DNA of 64,000 bases from Caulobacter sp048541825 (GTDB lineage Bacteria > Pseudomonadota > Alphaproteobacteria > Caulobacterales > Caulobacteraceae), in contig NZ_CP183332.1 in NCBI RefSeq assembly GCF_048541825.1, positions 2,790,001-2,854,000 on the forward strand, in the 5' to 3' direction. A program made the position numbers and the translations under genes. The notes under the pieces were generated by a model. That model searched no databases. It was not told the DNA's origin and was given only the letters and a program-made list of their open reading frames with translations. Shown piece by piece: positions 37,210 through 47,152 of this stretch; positions within the stretch are counted from its first letter, which is position 1, and each line of letters begins with the position of its first letter.

Positions 37210-38496
37210 CTAACCCTGGAACGGGTCGCGCATCAGGATGGTGTCGTCGCGTTCGGGGCTGGTCGACAACAGGGCCACGGGGGCGCCGATCAGCTCCTCG
37301 ACCCGGCGCACATACTTGATGGCGTTGGCGTTGAGGTCCTTGAACGAGCGCGCGCCGACGGTGCTTTCGCTCCAGCCTTCCATCTCCTCGTAGATCGGCA
37401 CGGCGGCGGCCTGGTCGCGCATGCCGGCCGGCAGATAGTCGACCTCGCGGTCGCCGATCTTGTAGCCGACGCAGATCTTCAGGGTCTTGAGGCCGTCCAG
37501 CACGTCCAGCTTGGTCAGGGCGATGCCGTCGATGCCGTTGATGGCCACGGACTGGCGAACCAGCACCGCGTCGAACCAGCCGCAGCGGCGGGCGCGGCCG
37601 GTATTGACCCCGACCTCGCGGCCGACCGTCGACAGGTGCTTGCCGACCTCGTCATCCAGCTCGCAGGCGAACGGGCCCTCGCCGACGCGGGTGGTGTAGG
37701 CCTTGACGATGCCCAGCACATAACCCGGCCCCTTGGGACCCATGCCTGAACCGGCGGCGGCCTGACCGGCGACGGTGTTGGACGAGGTGACGAACGGATA
37801 GGTGCCGTGATCGACGTCCAGCAGGGCGCCTTGCGCACCCTCGAACAGGATCCGCTTGCCGGCCTTGTAGGCCTGGTCCAGCAGGCGCCAGGCCGGTTGG
37901 GCATAGGCCAGGATTTGCGGCGCGATCTCCATCAACTGCTCGAACAGCGCCTCGCCGTCGGCCTCGGGCAGGCCCAGGCCGCGACGCAGGGCGCCGTGGT
38001 GGCTGAGCAGGCGCTCGATCTTGGGCTTCAGGGCTTCGGGATCGGCCAGGTCGGCGACACGGATGGCGCGGCGGCCGACCTTGTCTTCATAGGCCGGGCC
38101 GATGCCGCGACCGGTGGTGCCGATCTTCTGGCTGGAGGCGGCTTCACGGCCTTGATCCAGGTCCTTGTGCAGCGGCAGGATCAGGGTGGCGTTGTCGGCC
38201 AGCACCAGAAGGTCGGGGCCAATGATCACGCCCTGCTCGGCGATCTTGGCGATCTCGCCCAGCAGGTGCCAGGGGTCGACGACCACGCCGTTGCCGATCA
38301 CCGACAGCTTGCCCTGCACGACGCCCGAAGGCAGCAGGGCCAGCTTGTAGACCTTGCCGTCGACCACCAGCGTGTGGCCGGCATTGTGGCCGCCCTGAAA
38401 ACGCACGACGATGTCTGCCCGGTTGGACAGCCAGTCGACGATCTTGCCCTTGCCTTCATCGCCCCACTGGGCGCCGACGACGGTCACATTGGCCAT
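37210..38496 (-). CDS. purA: Adenylosuccinate synthetase PurA
   Basis: This 428-residue enzyme joins IMP and aspartate using GTP, the first committed step to AMP. The N-terminal GTP-binding loop QWGDEGKGKIVDWL is canonical, as are FQGGHNAGHT, GTTGRGIGPAYEDK, FEGAQGALLDVDHGTYPFVTSSN and the C-terminal base-recognition loop LTKLDVLDGL. The start is ATG at 38496 (MANVTVVGAQ); an in-frame ATG 21 nt upstream adds unconserved residues. Length and motifs are normal. Confidence 0.98.
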   Translation of the reverse strand: MANVTVVGAQWGDEGKGKIVDWLSNRADIVVRFQGGHNAGHTLVVDGKVYKLALLPSGVVQGKLSVIGNGVVVDPWHLLGEIAKIAEQGVIIGPDLLVLADNATLILPLHKDLDQGREAASSQKIGTTGRGIGPAYEDKVGRRAIRVADLADPEALKPKIERLLSHHGALRRGLGLPEADGEALFEQLMEIAPQILAYAQPAWRLLDQAYKAGKRILFEGAQGALLDVDHGTYPFVTSSNTVAGQAAAGSGMGPKGPGYVLGIVKAYTTRVGEGPFACELDDEVGKHLSTVGREVGVNTGRARRCGWFDAVLVRQSVAINGIDGIALTKLDVLDGLKTLKICVGYKIGDREVDYLPAGMRDQAAAVPIYEEMEGWSESTVGARSFKDLNANAIKYVRRVEELIGAPVALLSTSPERDDTILMRDPFQG

Positions 38497-38617
38497 GGTA
38501 GAGATATGCCTTGTCACCTGCCCGGTGACGTCCAGCGGCCCTTCGACAGGACTCGGCCGCAGACGCTTCTTCGATTTTGGGCGGCGCCACGGGCGGCGTC
38601 AGAGCACGCCCGCGAAG

Positions 38618-39226
38618 TCAGAAGGCGTAGACCAGCCGAACCCCCACGTCGTCAAGCCCCTGGTTCTTGCCCTGGTGGAAGATCTGGCCGTTCGACAGGT
38701 GGGTGTAGGACAGCTCTCCCGACCAGCTGTCGTTGAACTTGTAGCCCAGGGCGATCTCGGGTTCGAACAGCACCTGCGAGCCGAAATCGATGCGGGTGTA
38801 GTAGAGATTCGTGCGGCGCGCGCGCTCTTCGGGCGTCAGGTTCGGGGCGTTGGCCGGCGGCAGGCCCGCCTCGCCATCGGTATAGGCCAGGCCAATCCCG
38901 GGGCGCAGATAGAAGCCGCCCGGCTGGCCCAGATCCAGCTTCCAGTCAAAGCCTACCGCCACGAAATTGGAGGTATTCTCGCTGTTGATCGACACGAAGG
39001 TGTGGACCTGCGGCTTGCCCAGCCAGGTCAGGCTCTCGATGCGGTCGGTGCGATAGCCCAGATGGATGTCGACCCCGTCCTCGCGCCCGGCGGCGCCCAG
39101 GCCCACGGCCTCACCGATAAAGGTGACGTCGTGCTTGTAGGCGCCGATAAAGATTTCGTCGGCCATGGCGGGCGCGGCGAAACCCAGCACCGCGACAGCG
39201 GCGGCGGCGAAAAGTGCGGTCTTCAT
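38618..39226 (-). CDS. Acyloxyacyl hydrolase / lipid A 3-O-deacylase PagL family
   Basis: This is a 202-residue outer-membrane beta-barrel with signal peptide (cleavage near AMADE). The PagL active-site signature HLSNG gives His176 and Ser178. At the position of the family's catalytic Glu the sequence reads NQGLDDVG, so Asp192 probably replaces it. It ends with LVYAF, a terminal aromatic for barrel assembly. PagL removes the 3-O acyl chain of lipid A and so alters membrane permeability and immune recognition. GAGGG precedes the ATG. It is a single gene upstream of, and divergent from, a dehydratase. Confidence 0.82.
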   Translation of the reverse strand: MKTALFAAAAVAVLGFAAPAMADEIFIGAYKHDVTFIGEAVGLGAAGREDGVDIHLGYRTDRIESLTWLGKPQVHTFVSINSENTSNFVAVGFDWKLDLGQPGGFYLRPGIGLAYTDGEAGLPPANAPNLTPEERARRTNLYYTRIDFGSQVLFEPEIALGYKFNDSWSGELSYTHLSNGQIFHQGKNQGLDDVGVRLVYAF

Positions 39227-39327
39227 TCTGGATATCCCTCAGCAGCCCAACCCCGCGCTGGTTATGGCTTGAACGGCGAAGCTCGCAAAGGGTTTCGATC
39301 AGATCGCGTGCGAGCTAGACCTTTCGC

Positions 39328-40305
39328 ATGACCATCACACTTTCCGACATCCAGGCCGCCGCCGCCCGCCTGAAGGGCCAGGCCGTCGAGACCCCGCTGA
39401 TCGAGAGCCCGGCCCTTAATGAGCGCCTGGGCGGCCGGGTGCTGCTCAAGCCTGAGACCCTGCAAAGGGCCGGGGCCTTCAAGTTTCGCGGAGCCTATAA
39501 CCGCCTCAGCCAGCTGACCGATGACGAGAAAAAGCGCGGCGTGGTGGCCTTCTCCTCGGGCAACCACGCCCAGGGCGTGGCCCTGGCGGCCCAGCTGGTC
39601 GACTGCCCGGCCCTGATCGTCATGCCGTCCGACTCGCCGGCGGTGAAGGTGGCGGGCACGCGCGGCTTCGGCGCGCAGATCCGCTTCTATGACCGCTTCA
39701 CCGAAGACCGGGTCGCCATCGCCGATGAGATCGCCCGCGAGCGCGGCTGCGTGGTCGTGCCGTCCTATGACGATCCGCACATCATCGCCGGGCAAGGCAC
39801 GCTGGGCGTCGAGATCGTCGAGCAGGCGACGGCGCGCGGCGCGTCCCTGGACGTGCTGCTATGCTGCGTCGGTGGCGGCGGACTGATCGCCGGAACCAGC
39901 ACCGCCGTCCGCGCCCTGTCTCCCGCCACCGAGATCTGGGGCGTCGAGCCGGCCGGCTTTGACGAGACCCGCCGCTCCCTGGCCAGCGGCCAGCGCGAGA
40001 CCATCGATCCGAACGCCCGCTCGATCTGCGACGCGCTCCTGACCCCGACCCCCGGCGCACTGACCTGGCCGATCAACCAGCGGACCCTGACCGGCATCGT
40101 CGCCGTCACTGACGCCGAGGTGGCGGAGGCCATGCGCTACGCCTTCTCGGTGCTGAAACTGGTGGTCGAGCCGGGCGGCTGCGTGGCCCTGGCGGCGGCG
40201 CTGGCGGGCAAGGTCGCGGTGGCGGGAAAGACCTCGGCGATCGTTCTTTCGGGCGGCAATGTCGATCCGGGCTTGTTTGCGCGGGTGCTCAAGGGTGAAA
40301 TCTAA
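39328..40305 (+). CDS. Threonine/serine dehydratase (serine-racemase-like, PLP fold II)
   Basis: This is a 325-residue PLP enzyme. The Schiff-base lysine is Lys52 in AGAFKFRGAYN; the usual Ser of SFKxRG is Ala. The Asn loop SSGNHAQG and the phosphate-binding GGGGL motif (CCVGGGGLIAG) are intact. It lacks the C-terminal ACT regulatory domain of biosynthetic IlvA, so it is a catabolic-type enzyme, deaminating threonine or serine to 2-oxobutyrate or pyruvate, and possibly racemising serine. It heads a co-directional series of hydroxy-amino-acid genes. Confidence 0.9.
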   Translation: MTITLSDIQAAAARLKGQAVETPLIESPALNERLGGRVLLKPETLQRAGAFKFRGAYNRLSQLTDDEKKRGVVAFSSGNHAQGVALAAQLVDCPALIVMPSDSPAVKVAGTRGFGAQIRFYDRFTEDRVAIADEIARERGCVVVPSYDDPHIIAGQGTLGVEIVEQATARGASLDVLLCCVGGGGLIAGTSTAVRALSPATEIWGVEPAGFDETRRSLASGQRETIDPNARSICDALLTPTPGALTWPINQRTLTGIVAVTDAEVAEAMRYAFSVLKLVVEPGGCVALAAALAGKVAVAGKTSAIVLSGGNVDPGLFARVLKGEI

Positions 40306-40317
40306 TCAACCCCGTCA

Positions 40318-40421
40318 TCCCGCGACTTGTTCGCGGGACCCATGGTTCAGCTTGCATGGGCGTGTTCCATTCTGCTCCGCACACGCGGCGGACAAATGGG
40401 TCCCGCGAACAAGTCGCGGGA
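40318..40421. repeat. Intergenic inverted repeat with perfect 26-bp arms
   Basis: Arms at 40318-40343 and 40396-40421 are exact inverted copies, built on CCCGCGACTTGTTCGCGGG and its complement. Each arm is itself a small hairpin. The 52-nt loop has no obvious gene. Confidence 0.92.
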
Positions 40422-40448
40422 GGACGAAGAAACAGGGATGAGCGGTCG

Positions 40449-41645
40449 ATGAAATTTCCAGACGTAACCACCCTCCCCCAAACGCCCCTCCTCGTCATCG
40501 ACAAGGCCGCCCTGCTCCGCAACCTCGACCGCATGCAGGCCCTGTGCGACGCCGCCGGCGTGCGACTGCGGGCCCATGGCAAGACCCACAAGTGCTCGAC
40601 CCTGGGCCGGCTGATCATCGAGCGCGGGGCCGTCGGCCTGTGCGCCCAGACGGTGGGCGAGGCCGAGGCCTTTGTGGCCGGCGGCATCACCGACGTGCTG
40701 GTCACCGCCGCCCCGCCGCCCTGGGCCGCGCCGCGTCTGGCCGCCCTGGCCAAAGGCGGCGCCACGATCGGCGTCACCGCCGATGACGAGGGCCAGATCG
40801 ACCGATTGTCCGACGCCGCCGTCGCGGCCGGGACGATCCTGAACCTGGTGGTGGACCTCGACCTGGGCACCCACCGCACCGGCGCCTATCCGCACGAGGC
40901 CCTGAAACTGGCCCGCGCCGCCGACGCCGCGCCGGGCCTGCGCTTTGCCGGCCTCCAGGCCTATCTGGGCCATCTGCAGCACATGGATGACGGCGACCTG
41001 CGCCGCTCGGCCGACGAGGCGGCCTTTGCGACGCTGAAGGCCCTGGTCGCCGAGCTGACCGCCGCCGGCCTGGCCCCGCCCGTGGTGACCGGCGGCGGCA
41101 CCGGCACCCACGCCTTCGACCTGGCCTCGGGCGTGTTCACCGAGCTGCAGGCCGGCTCCTATGCCGTGATGGATGTCGAATATGACGACTGCGGCGCGCC
41201 CGGCGGCGGCGACTGGCCGTTCGAGCCGTCGCTCTACATCGCGTCCAGCGTGGTCTCGACCCGCCACAAGAGCCACGTGGTGGTCGACGCCGGCTTCAAG
41301 GCCGTATCGATGGACGGCCCGCCGGCTCGCGTCATCGCCGGCGCCGCGCCCGGCTCACTGTGGCGGCCGATGGGCGACGAGCACGGCCTGATCGCCCATC
41401 CCGCGATGATCGACGTGCTGAAGGCCGCCGGCCGCGATCCGCTGGGCTTCGCCGGGGCGGTGACCGCCGCCGACGCCGATCCGGCCCGCGCCTTCCCGGC
41501 CGACGCGCCAGAGGTCGGCGACATCGTCTGGCTGCAGCCGGGCCACTGCGATCCGACCGTCAACCTCTATGACGCCCTGCACGTCTGGGACGGCGCGAGC
41601 CTGGAACGCTGGGCGGTGGATGGGCGGCGGGTGAGTTCGATCTAA
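40449..41645 (+). CDS. D-threonine aldolase / D-serine dehydratase-like PLP enzyme
   Basis: This is a 398-residue fold-type III PLP enzyme of the DSD1/alanine-racemase-like family. The PLP lysine is Lys45 in RAHGKTHK. The C-terminal metal site shows PGHCDPTVN, with His and Asp in the expected positions, which favours D-threonine aldolase over D-serine dehydratase. It would split D-threonine to glycine and acetaldehyde. The ATG at 40449 is chosen because upstream sequence belongs to the palindromic repeat. It lies just after a threonine dehydratase gene. Confidence 0.87.
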   Translation: MKFPDVTTLPQTPLLVIDKAALLRNLDRMQALCDAAGVRLRAHGKTHKCSTLGRLIIERGAVGLCAQTVGEAEAFVAGGITDVLVTAAPPPWAAPRLAALAKGGATIGVTADDEGQIDRLSDAAVAAGTILNLVVDLDLGTHRTGAYPHEALKLARAADAAPGLRFAGLQAYLGHLQHMDDGDLRRSADEAAFATLKALVAELTAAGLAPPVVTGGGTGTHAFDLASGVFTELQAGSYAVMDVEYDDCGAPGGGDWPFEPSLYIASSVVSTRHKSHVVVDAGFKAVSMDGPPARVIAGAAPGSLWRPMGDEHGLIAHPAMIDVLKAAGRDPLGFAGAVTAADADPARAFPADAPEVGDIVWLQPGHCDPTVNLYDALHVWDGASLERWAVDGRRVSSI

Positions 41646-41648
41646 TCC

Positions 41649-41808
41649 CGCTCTCCCCGGCGACACGTCAGTGCGGCGAAGCCAACGCCGGGGCCCAGAT
41701 CGAAACCACGAATGCTCTTGCTCTTGGCGTGGGCCCAGGGCGCGTCATCCCCGACGGCTCTGGATGAATCTGGGTCCCGGCCTTCGCCGGGAAGAACGGA
41801 TTTGGAGC
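41649..41808. repeat. Intergenic repeat, TCTGGATGAATCTGGG family
   Basis: It contains CTCTGGATGAATCTGGGTCCC and CGGCCTTCGCCGGG, also found in the same order at 52783-52909. The left half holds the inverted counterpart (CCCCGGCG...GGGGCCCAGAT). Confidence 0.75.
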
Positions 41809-41903
41809 GGGTCGCTGCTGGCCGTCCAAACCGGCTTCCCCTCGCCGAAGACCCCGGATACGGTCCGCGCCAACGACAAGATTTGCTCCAAAGAGTGACA
41901 ACG

Positions 41904-43556
<1,653 letters not shown>

Positions 43557-43564
43557 GCGAATAA

Positions 43565-43667
43565 CTGTCATCGCGGCCAAGCGCGAAGCGCGCAGAACCG
43601 GGACCACGGCAAGCGCATGCGTTTCCGGCGGTCCCGGATCGGTCCTGCGGACCGTCCGGGATGACAA
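43565..43667. repeat. Intergenic repeat, GTCATCCCGGCC family
   Basis: It starts CTGTCATCGCGGCCAAGCG and ends CCGTCCGGGATGACA, with GCGTTTCCGGCGGTCCCGG in the middle. The same order is found at 51669-51769. It reaches to within about 20 nt of the serine ammonia-lyase start. Confidence 0.85.
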
Positions 43668-43687
43668 CCTTTTTGCGGGATGCCCCC

Positions 43688-45076
43688 ATGACAGCCTCGG
43701 TCTTCGACCTCTTCAAACTCGGCGTCGGTCCGTCCAGCAGCCACACCATGGGCCCGATGACGGCGGCGGTGCTGTTCGTCGGCCGCCTGCGCGACAACGC
43801 TCAGCTGCCCGGCGTCGCCCGGGTCGAGATCCGGCTCTACGCCTCCCTGGCCCTGACCGGACGCGGCCACGCCACCGACCGGGCGGTGATGCTGGGCCTG
43901 ATGGGCTTTGTCCCGGCCGATCTCGACCCGGACGCCGGCGAGGCGGCCCTGCTGGAGACCCGCGCCACCCAGTCGCTGAAGCTGGGCGGCCAGATCGACA
44001 TCGCCTTCGACGAGGCCCGCGACCTCGTCTGGCTGGGCCATGAGCGCCTGCCCCAGCATCCCAATGGCTTGACCTTCGTCGCCTATGACAAGGCCGGCGC
44101 CGTGCTGGCCGAGCGCACCTATTTCTCGATCGGCGGCGGCTTCGTGCGCGACGAGTTCGAGATGGGCAGCAATGCGCCGCCCGAGGCCGGCCCTGAAATC
44201 CCCCACCCCTTCGAAAGCGGCGCCGACCTGCTGCAACGGGCCGCCGATGCGGGCCTGTCGATCGCCGGGGTCATGGGCGCCAACGAGCTGGCCCGGATGT
44301 CGCTGGACGACATGAACGCCGGCATCGACCGCATCTTCGCGGCCATGGAGGCCTGTATCGACCGGGGCATGCGCCAGGACGGCATCCTGCCCGGCGGGCT
44401 GGATGTCAAACGTAGGGCCCGCCAGATCCACCAGACCATCCAGGGCCGCATGGAGCGCCAGATCAGCGATCCGCTGGCGGCCATGGACTTCGTCAATCTG
44501 TGGGCCATGGCGGTCAATGAGGAGAACGCCGCCGGCGGCCGGGTGGTCACCGCCCCGACCAATGGCGCGGCGGGGCTGGTGCCGGCCGTGCTGCGGTTCT
44601 TCGTGCGGTTCTACAACGGCACGCCCGAGCAGATCCGGGTGTTCCTGCTGACCGCCGCCGCCATCGGCGCGCTCTACAAGCGCAACGCCTCGATCAGCGG
44701 CGCCGAGGTGGGCTGCCAGGGCGAGGTGGGCGTGGCCTGCTCGATGGCCGCCGCCGGGCTCGCCGCGGGCTTGGGCGGCAGCAACGCCCAGATCGAGAAC
44801 GCCGCCGAGATCGGCATGGAGCACAATCTGGGCCTGACCTGCGATCCCATCGGCGGGCTGGTGCAGATCCCCTGCATCGAGCGCAACGCCATGGGCGCCA
44901 TCAAGGCCATCGACGCCGCCCGCCTGGCCCTGCTGGGCGATGGCCAGCACAGCGTCTCCCTCGACAAGGTGATCGCCACCATGAAGCGCACCGGCGAAGA
45001 CATGAACGAGATCTACAAGGAAACCTCGATGGGCGGGCTCGCCGTGGGGCTGTCGGTTAACCGGGTGGAGTGCTGA
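43688..45076 (+). CDS. sdaA: L-serine ammonia-lyase (iron-sulfur type)
   Basis: This 462-residue single-chain enzyme converts L-serine to pyruvate and ammonia. It carries the N-terminal beta-domain signature GVGPSSSHTMGPM and the C-terminal alpha domain with the cysteines for a 4Fe-4S cluster: AGCQGEVGVACSMAAAG and TCDPIGGLVQIPCIERN. The ATG at 43688 is chosen over one 27 nt upstream, because the latter lies inside the repeat element. Its product pyruvate is the substrate of reductases such as the next gene's family. Intact and of usual length. Confidence 0.95.
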   Translation: MTASVFDLFKLGVGPSSSHTMGPMTAAVLFVGRLRDNAQLPGVARVEIRLYASLALTGRGHATDRAVMLGLMGFVPADLDPDAGEAALLETRATQSLKLGGQIDIAFDEARDLVWLGHERLPQHPNGLTFVAYDKAGAVLAERTYFSIGGGFVRDEFEMGSNAPPEAGPEIPHPFESGADLLQRAADAGLSIAGVMGANELARMSLDDMNAGIDRIFAAMEACIDRGMRQDGILPGGLDVKRRARQIHQTIQGRMERQISDPLAAMDFVNLWAMAVNEENAAGGRVVTAPTNGAAGLVPAVLRFFVRFYNGTPEQIRVFLLTAAAIGALYKRNASISGAEVGCQGEVGVACSMAAAGLAAGLGGSNAQIENAAEIGMEHNLGLTCDPIGGLVQIPCIERNAMGAIKAIDAARLALLGDGQHSVSLDKVIATMKRTGEDMNEIYKETSMGGLAVGLSVNRVEC

Positions 45077-45080
45077 TGAA

Positions 45081-45197
45081 CAAGTCCTCCCCCTGAGGGG
45101 GGGATCGCAAAGCGATCGGAGGGGGAAGTGACTGCTGACTCAATGCGGTCTTCCCCCACCGGCCTGCGGCCACCTCCCCCTTCAGGGGGAGGACTTG
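45081..45197. repeat. Intergenic inverted repeat, CCTCCCCCT/AGGGGGAGG family
   Basis: Perfect 16-bp ends CAAGTCCTCCCCCTGA and its complement lie at 45081-45096 and 45182-45197. Inside are GATCGCAAAGCGATC and GGCCTGCGGCC hairpins. Confidence 0.88.
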
Positions 45198-45330
45198 AGC
45201 CGGCCCATGAAAGGCGCCCGCGCCAGAGCGACCTGCGTGTTCAACAAACGGGCCGGTCAGGTTGAGGTTCAGGAATTGCAGCCGGGCCGCTAGACCTGAC
45301 TGCGCAACGTCCAGGAAAACAGGCCGCCCC

Positions 45331-46326
45331 ATGAACATCGTCATCTTCGAAGCCGAAGACTGGGAACGCGCCGCCGTCGACGGCCTGAGCCGCGACCACG
45401 CCGTGACCTGTGTGGCAGAGGTCGCCGGCCCCGGCTTCGCAGACGCAGAGGTCGTCTCGACCTTCATCGACTCGCGCCTGGACGCCGCGGCCCTGGCGGC
45501 CTTCCCCAAGCTGCGCCTGATCGCCACCCGCTCGACCGGCTATGACCATGTCGACCTGGACTATTGCCGCGATCACGCGATTACGGTCTGCAACGTCCCC
45601 GACTATGGCGACCCCACCGTGGGCGAACACGCCTTCGCCCTGCTGCTGGCCCTGGCCCGCAAGCTTCCCCAGGCCGTCGAGCGCACCCGGCGCGGCGACT
45701 TCTCCCAGGGCGGCCTGCGGGGCTTCGACCTGGGCGGCAAGACCCTGGGCGTGGTCGGCACGGGTCAGATCGGCCGGCGGGTGATCAAGATCGCCAGGGG
45801 ATTTGACATGGAGGTCATCGCCTTCGACCGGCGACCCGACCTGGCGGCGGCCGAGGCCCTGGGCTTCACCTATGTCCCGCTCGAGACCCTGATCGCCGCC
45901 TGCGACGTGCTGACCCTGCACATCCCCGGCGGCCCGGCCACCGAAGGCCTGATCGGCGCGGCCCAGTTCGCGGCGATGAAGCCCTCGGCCGTGCTGGTCA
46001 ACACCGCGCGCGGCGGGGTGGTCGACGCCGAGGCCCTGCTCAACGCCCTCCAGACCGGCCAGATCGCCGGCGCGGCGCTGGACGTGCTGAGCCAGGAGCC
46101 CTGGCTGCGCGACGAGGCCCAGATCTTCCGCTCATCGACCCCGCCCGCCGTGGAGGGCCTGCGCGCCCTGGTCGCCAGCCACGCCCTGCTGAAACTGCCC
46201 AATGTCATCGTCACGCCGCACGTGGCCTATGACACCCAGGAAGCGGTGGAACGGATCATGGCCGTGACCGTGGGCAATATCGAAGCCTTCACGGCCGGAG
46301 CGCCGCGCAACGTGGTGGGGGCTTAG
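45331..46326 (+). CDS. D-2-hydroxyacid dehydrogenase (D-lactate dehydrogenase type)
   Basis: This is a 331-residue NAD-dependent dehydrogenase. The Rossmann motif VGTGQIGRR, the catalytic Arg in NTARGGVVD, Glu in LSQEP and His in TPHVAYDT are all present. The sequence pattern (STGYDHVDLDYCRDH, FGRHP-like FDRRPD) is closest to the D-lactate/hydroxyisocaproate dehydrogenase branch. It would interconvert pyruvate and D-lactate or similar acids. It is downstream of the serine ammonia-lyase across a repeat element. The stop overlaps the convergent antitoxin gene by 2-3 nt. Confidence 0.92.
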   Translation: MNIVIFEAEDWERAAVDGLSRDHAVTCVAEVAGPGFADAEVVSTFIDSRLDAAALAAFPKLRLIATRSTGYDHVDLDYCRDHAITVCNVPDYGDPTVGEHAFALLLALARKLPQAVERTRRGDFSQGGLRGFDLGGKTLGVVGTGQIGRRVIKIARGFDMEVIAFDRRPDLAAAEALGFTYVPLETLIAACDVLTLHIPGGPATEGLIGAAQFAAMKPSAVLVNTARGGVVDAEALLNALQTGQIAGAALDVLSQEPWLRDEAQIFRSSTPPAVEGLRALVASHALLKLPNVIVTPHVAYDTQEAVERIMAVTVGNIEAFTAGAPRNVVGA

Positions 46327-46622
46327 GTCGCCAGCGCTCGCTCGACAGCGGCGGGCTCGCGATCAATCACGGTCAGCAGGATGCGCGCCGCCGCCTCAGG
46401 GCGACGGCGATGCTGCTCCCAATCCTTGACGGCCGCCGCGCTGAAACCGAACCGGGCGGCGAACGCGCTCTGGCTCAGCCCCAGTCGCTGACGGATCGCC
46501 CTGACATCCACCTCAGCCGGCGCGTGGACCCGCGCGGGCGCGGCGGTTCCCTCGACTATGGCTGCAACCTCTTCAAGGCCGGCCATGATCCGGCTGAAAT
46601 TGCTGTCGTCGCCCTGCTTCAT
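46323..46622 (-). CDS. HigA/NadS-like HTH antitoxin
   Basis: This is a 99-residue protein with an XRE-type helix-turn-helix (VRAIRQRLGLSQSAFAARFGFSAAAVKDWEQHRRRP, about residues 40-75). This is the usual antitoxin for RelE/HigB toxins in toxin-first operons. It follows the toxin gene by 14 nt. The start is ATG at 46622; an in-frame ATG at 46661, inside the toxin frame, is the alternative. The antitoxin should bind the toxin and repress the operon at the two repeats upstream. Confidence 0.88.
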   Translation of the reverse strand: MKQGDDSNFSRIMAGLEEVAAIVEGTAAPARVHAPAEVDVRAIRQRLGLSQSAFAARFGFSAAAVKDWEQHRRRPEAAARILLTVIDREPAAVERALAT

Positions 46623-46636
46623 CGTCTCAATCCCGA

Positions 46637-46996
46637 TCAACGCCGTCGGCCGCCAACCCATGCGGCGACGATCTTCCTGGCCATGCTGGCCATGGCCGCC
46701 ACTTCGACGGCGGAAAAGTTGGCGCGACTACCCTTGGACAGCATCGCCAGCAGATAGACCGGCAATCCCGCGTGAGCAAAAAAGGTCACCACGCGATAGC
46801 CGCCCGACTTTCCCCGCCCCTTGCCAGCGATGCGCACTTTGCGGCATCCGCCCGATCCCACGATCATCTCGCCAGCTTCGGGATTGGCGGCCAGCATCCG
46901 CTCCATCGCCTCCATCTCGGCCTCGGTCATGCCGTCGGCCTTAGCCTGGGCCAGAAAGGCGGCCGTATAGGCGACGGTGTGCAACGCCTCGACCAT
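46637..46996 (-). CDS. RelE/HigB-family toxin
   Basis: This 119-residue protein belongs to the RelE/HigB toxin group, which usually acts as a ribosome-dependent mRNA endonuclease. The family hallmarks KVRIAGKGRGKSGGYRVVTFFAHAGLPVYLLAMLSK are read in pieces: basic GKGKSGGYRV loop, strand VVTFF and YLLAML. ATG at 46996 has GGAGG 4 nt upstream. It precedes its antitoxin, as in higBA loci. Two palindromic repeats lie just upstream. Conserved catalytic residues vary in this family, so activity cannot be read from sequence alone. Confidence 0.87.
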   Translation of the reverse strand: MVEALHTVAYTAAFLAQAKADGMTEAEMEAMERMLAANPEAGEMIVGSGGCRKVRIAGKGRGKSGGYRVVTFFAHAGLPVYLLAMLSKGSRANFSAVEVAAMASMARKIVAAWVGGRRR

Positions 46997-47009
46997 CTGC
47001 CCTCCAGAA

Positions 47010-47056
47010 TACGGCAATGCCGCACAAGATCAAGCCGCCTATACGGCGTTGCCGCA
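47010..47056. promoter_or_regulatory. Twin operator candidates upstream of the toxin-antitoxin operon
   Basis: TACGGCAATGCCGCA (47010-47024) and TACGGCGTTGCCGCA (47042-47056) are direct repeats 32 bp apart, differing at two positions. Each holds a palindrome (CGGCA-A-TGCCG; CGGC-GTT-GCCG). The first lies 13 nt before the toxin ATG, next to its ribosome-binding site. Confidence 0.65.
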
Positions 47057-47152
47057 GGACGCTGATCCGCTCGGCTCTAGGACCTGACGCGTTTTCGCTC
47101 GACGCCTCGCCCAACCTCACCTAACTTCAAAAAGAACAGGAAGGGAACAGGC

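Noticed and set aside
43661..43687. Earlier ATG for the serine ammonia-lyase
   Set aside because: This ATG is the GGGATGACA end of a repeat element; the family start is at 43688.
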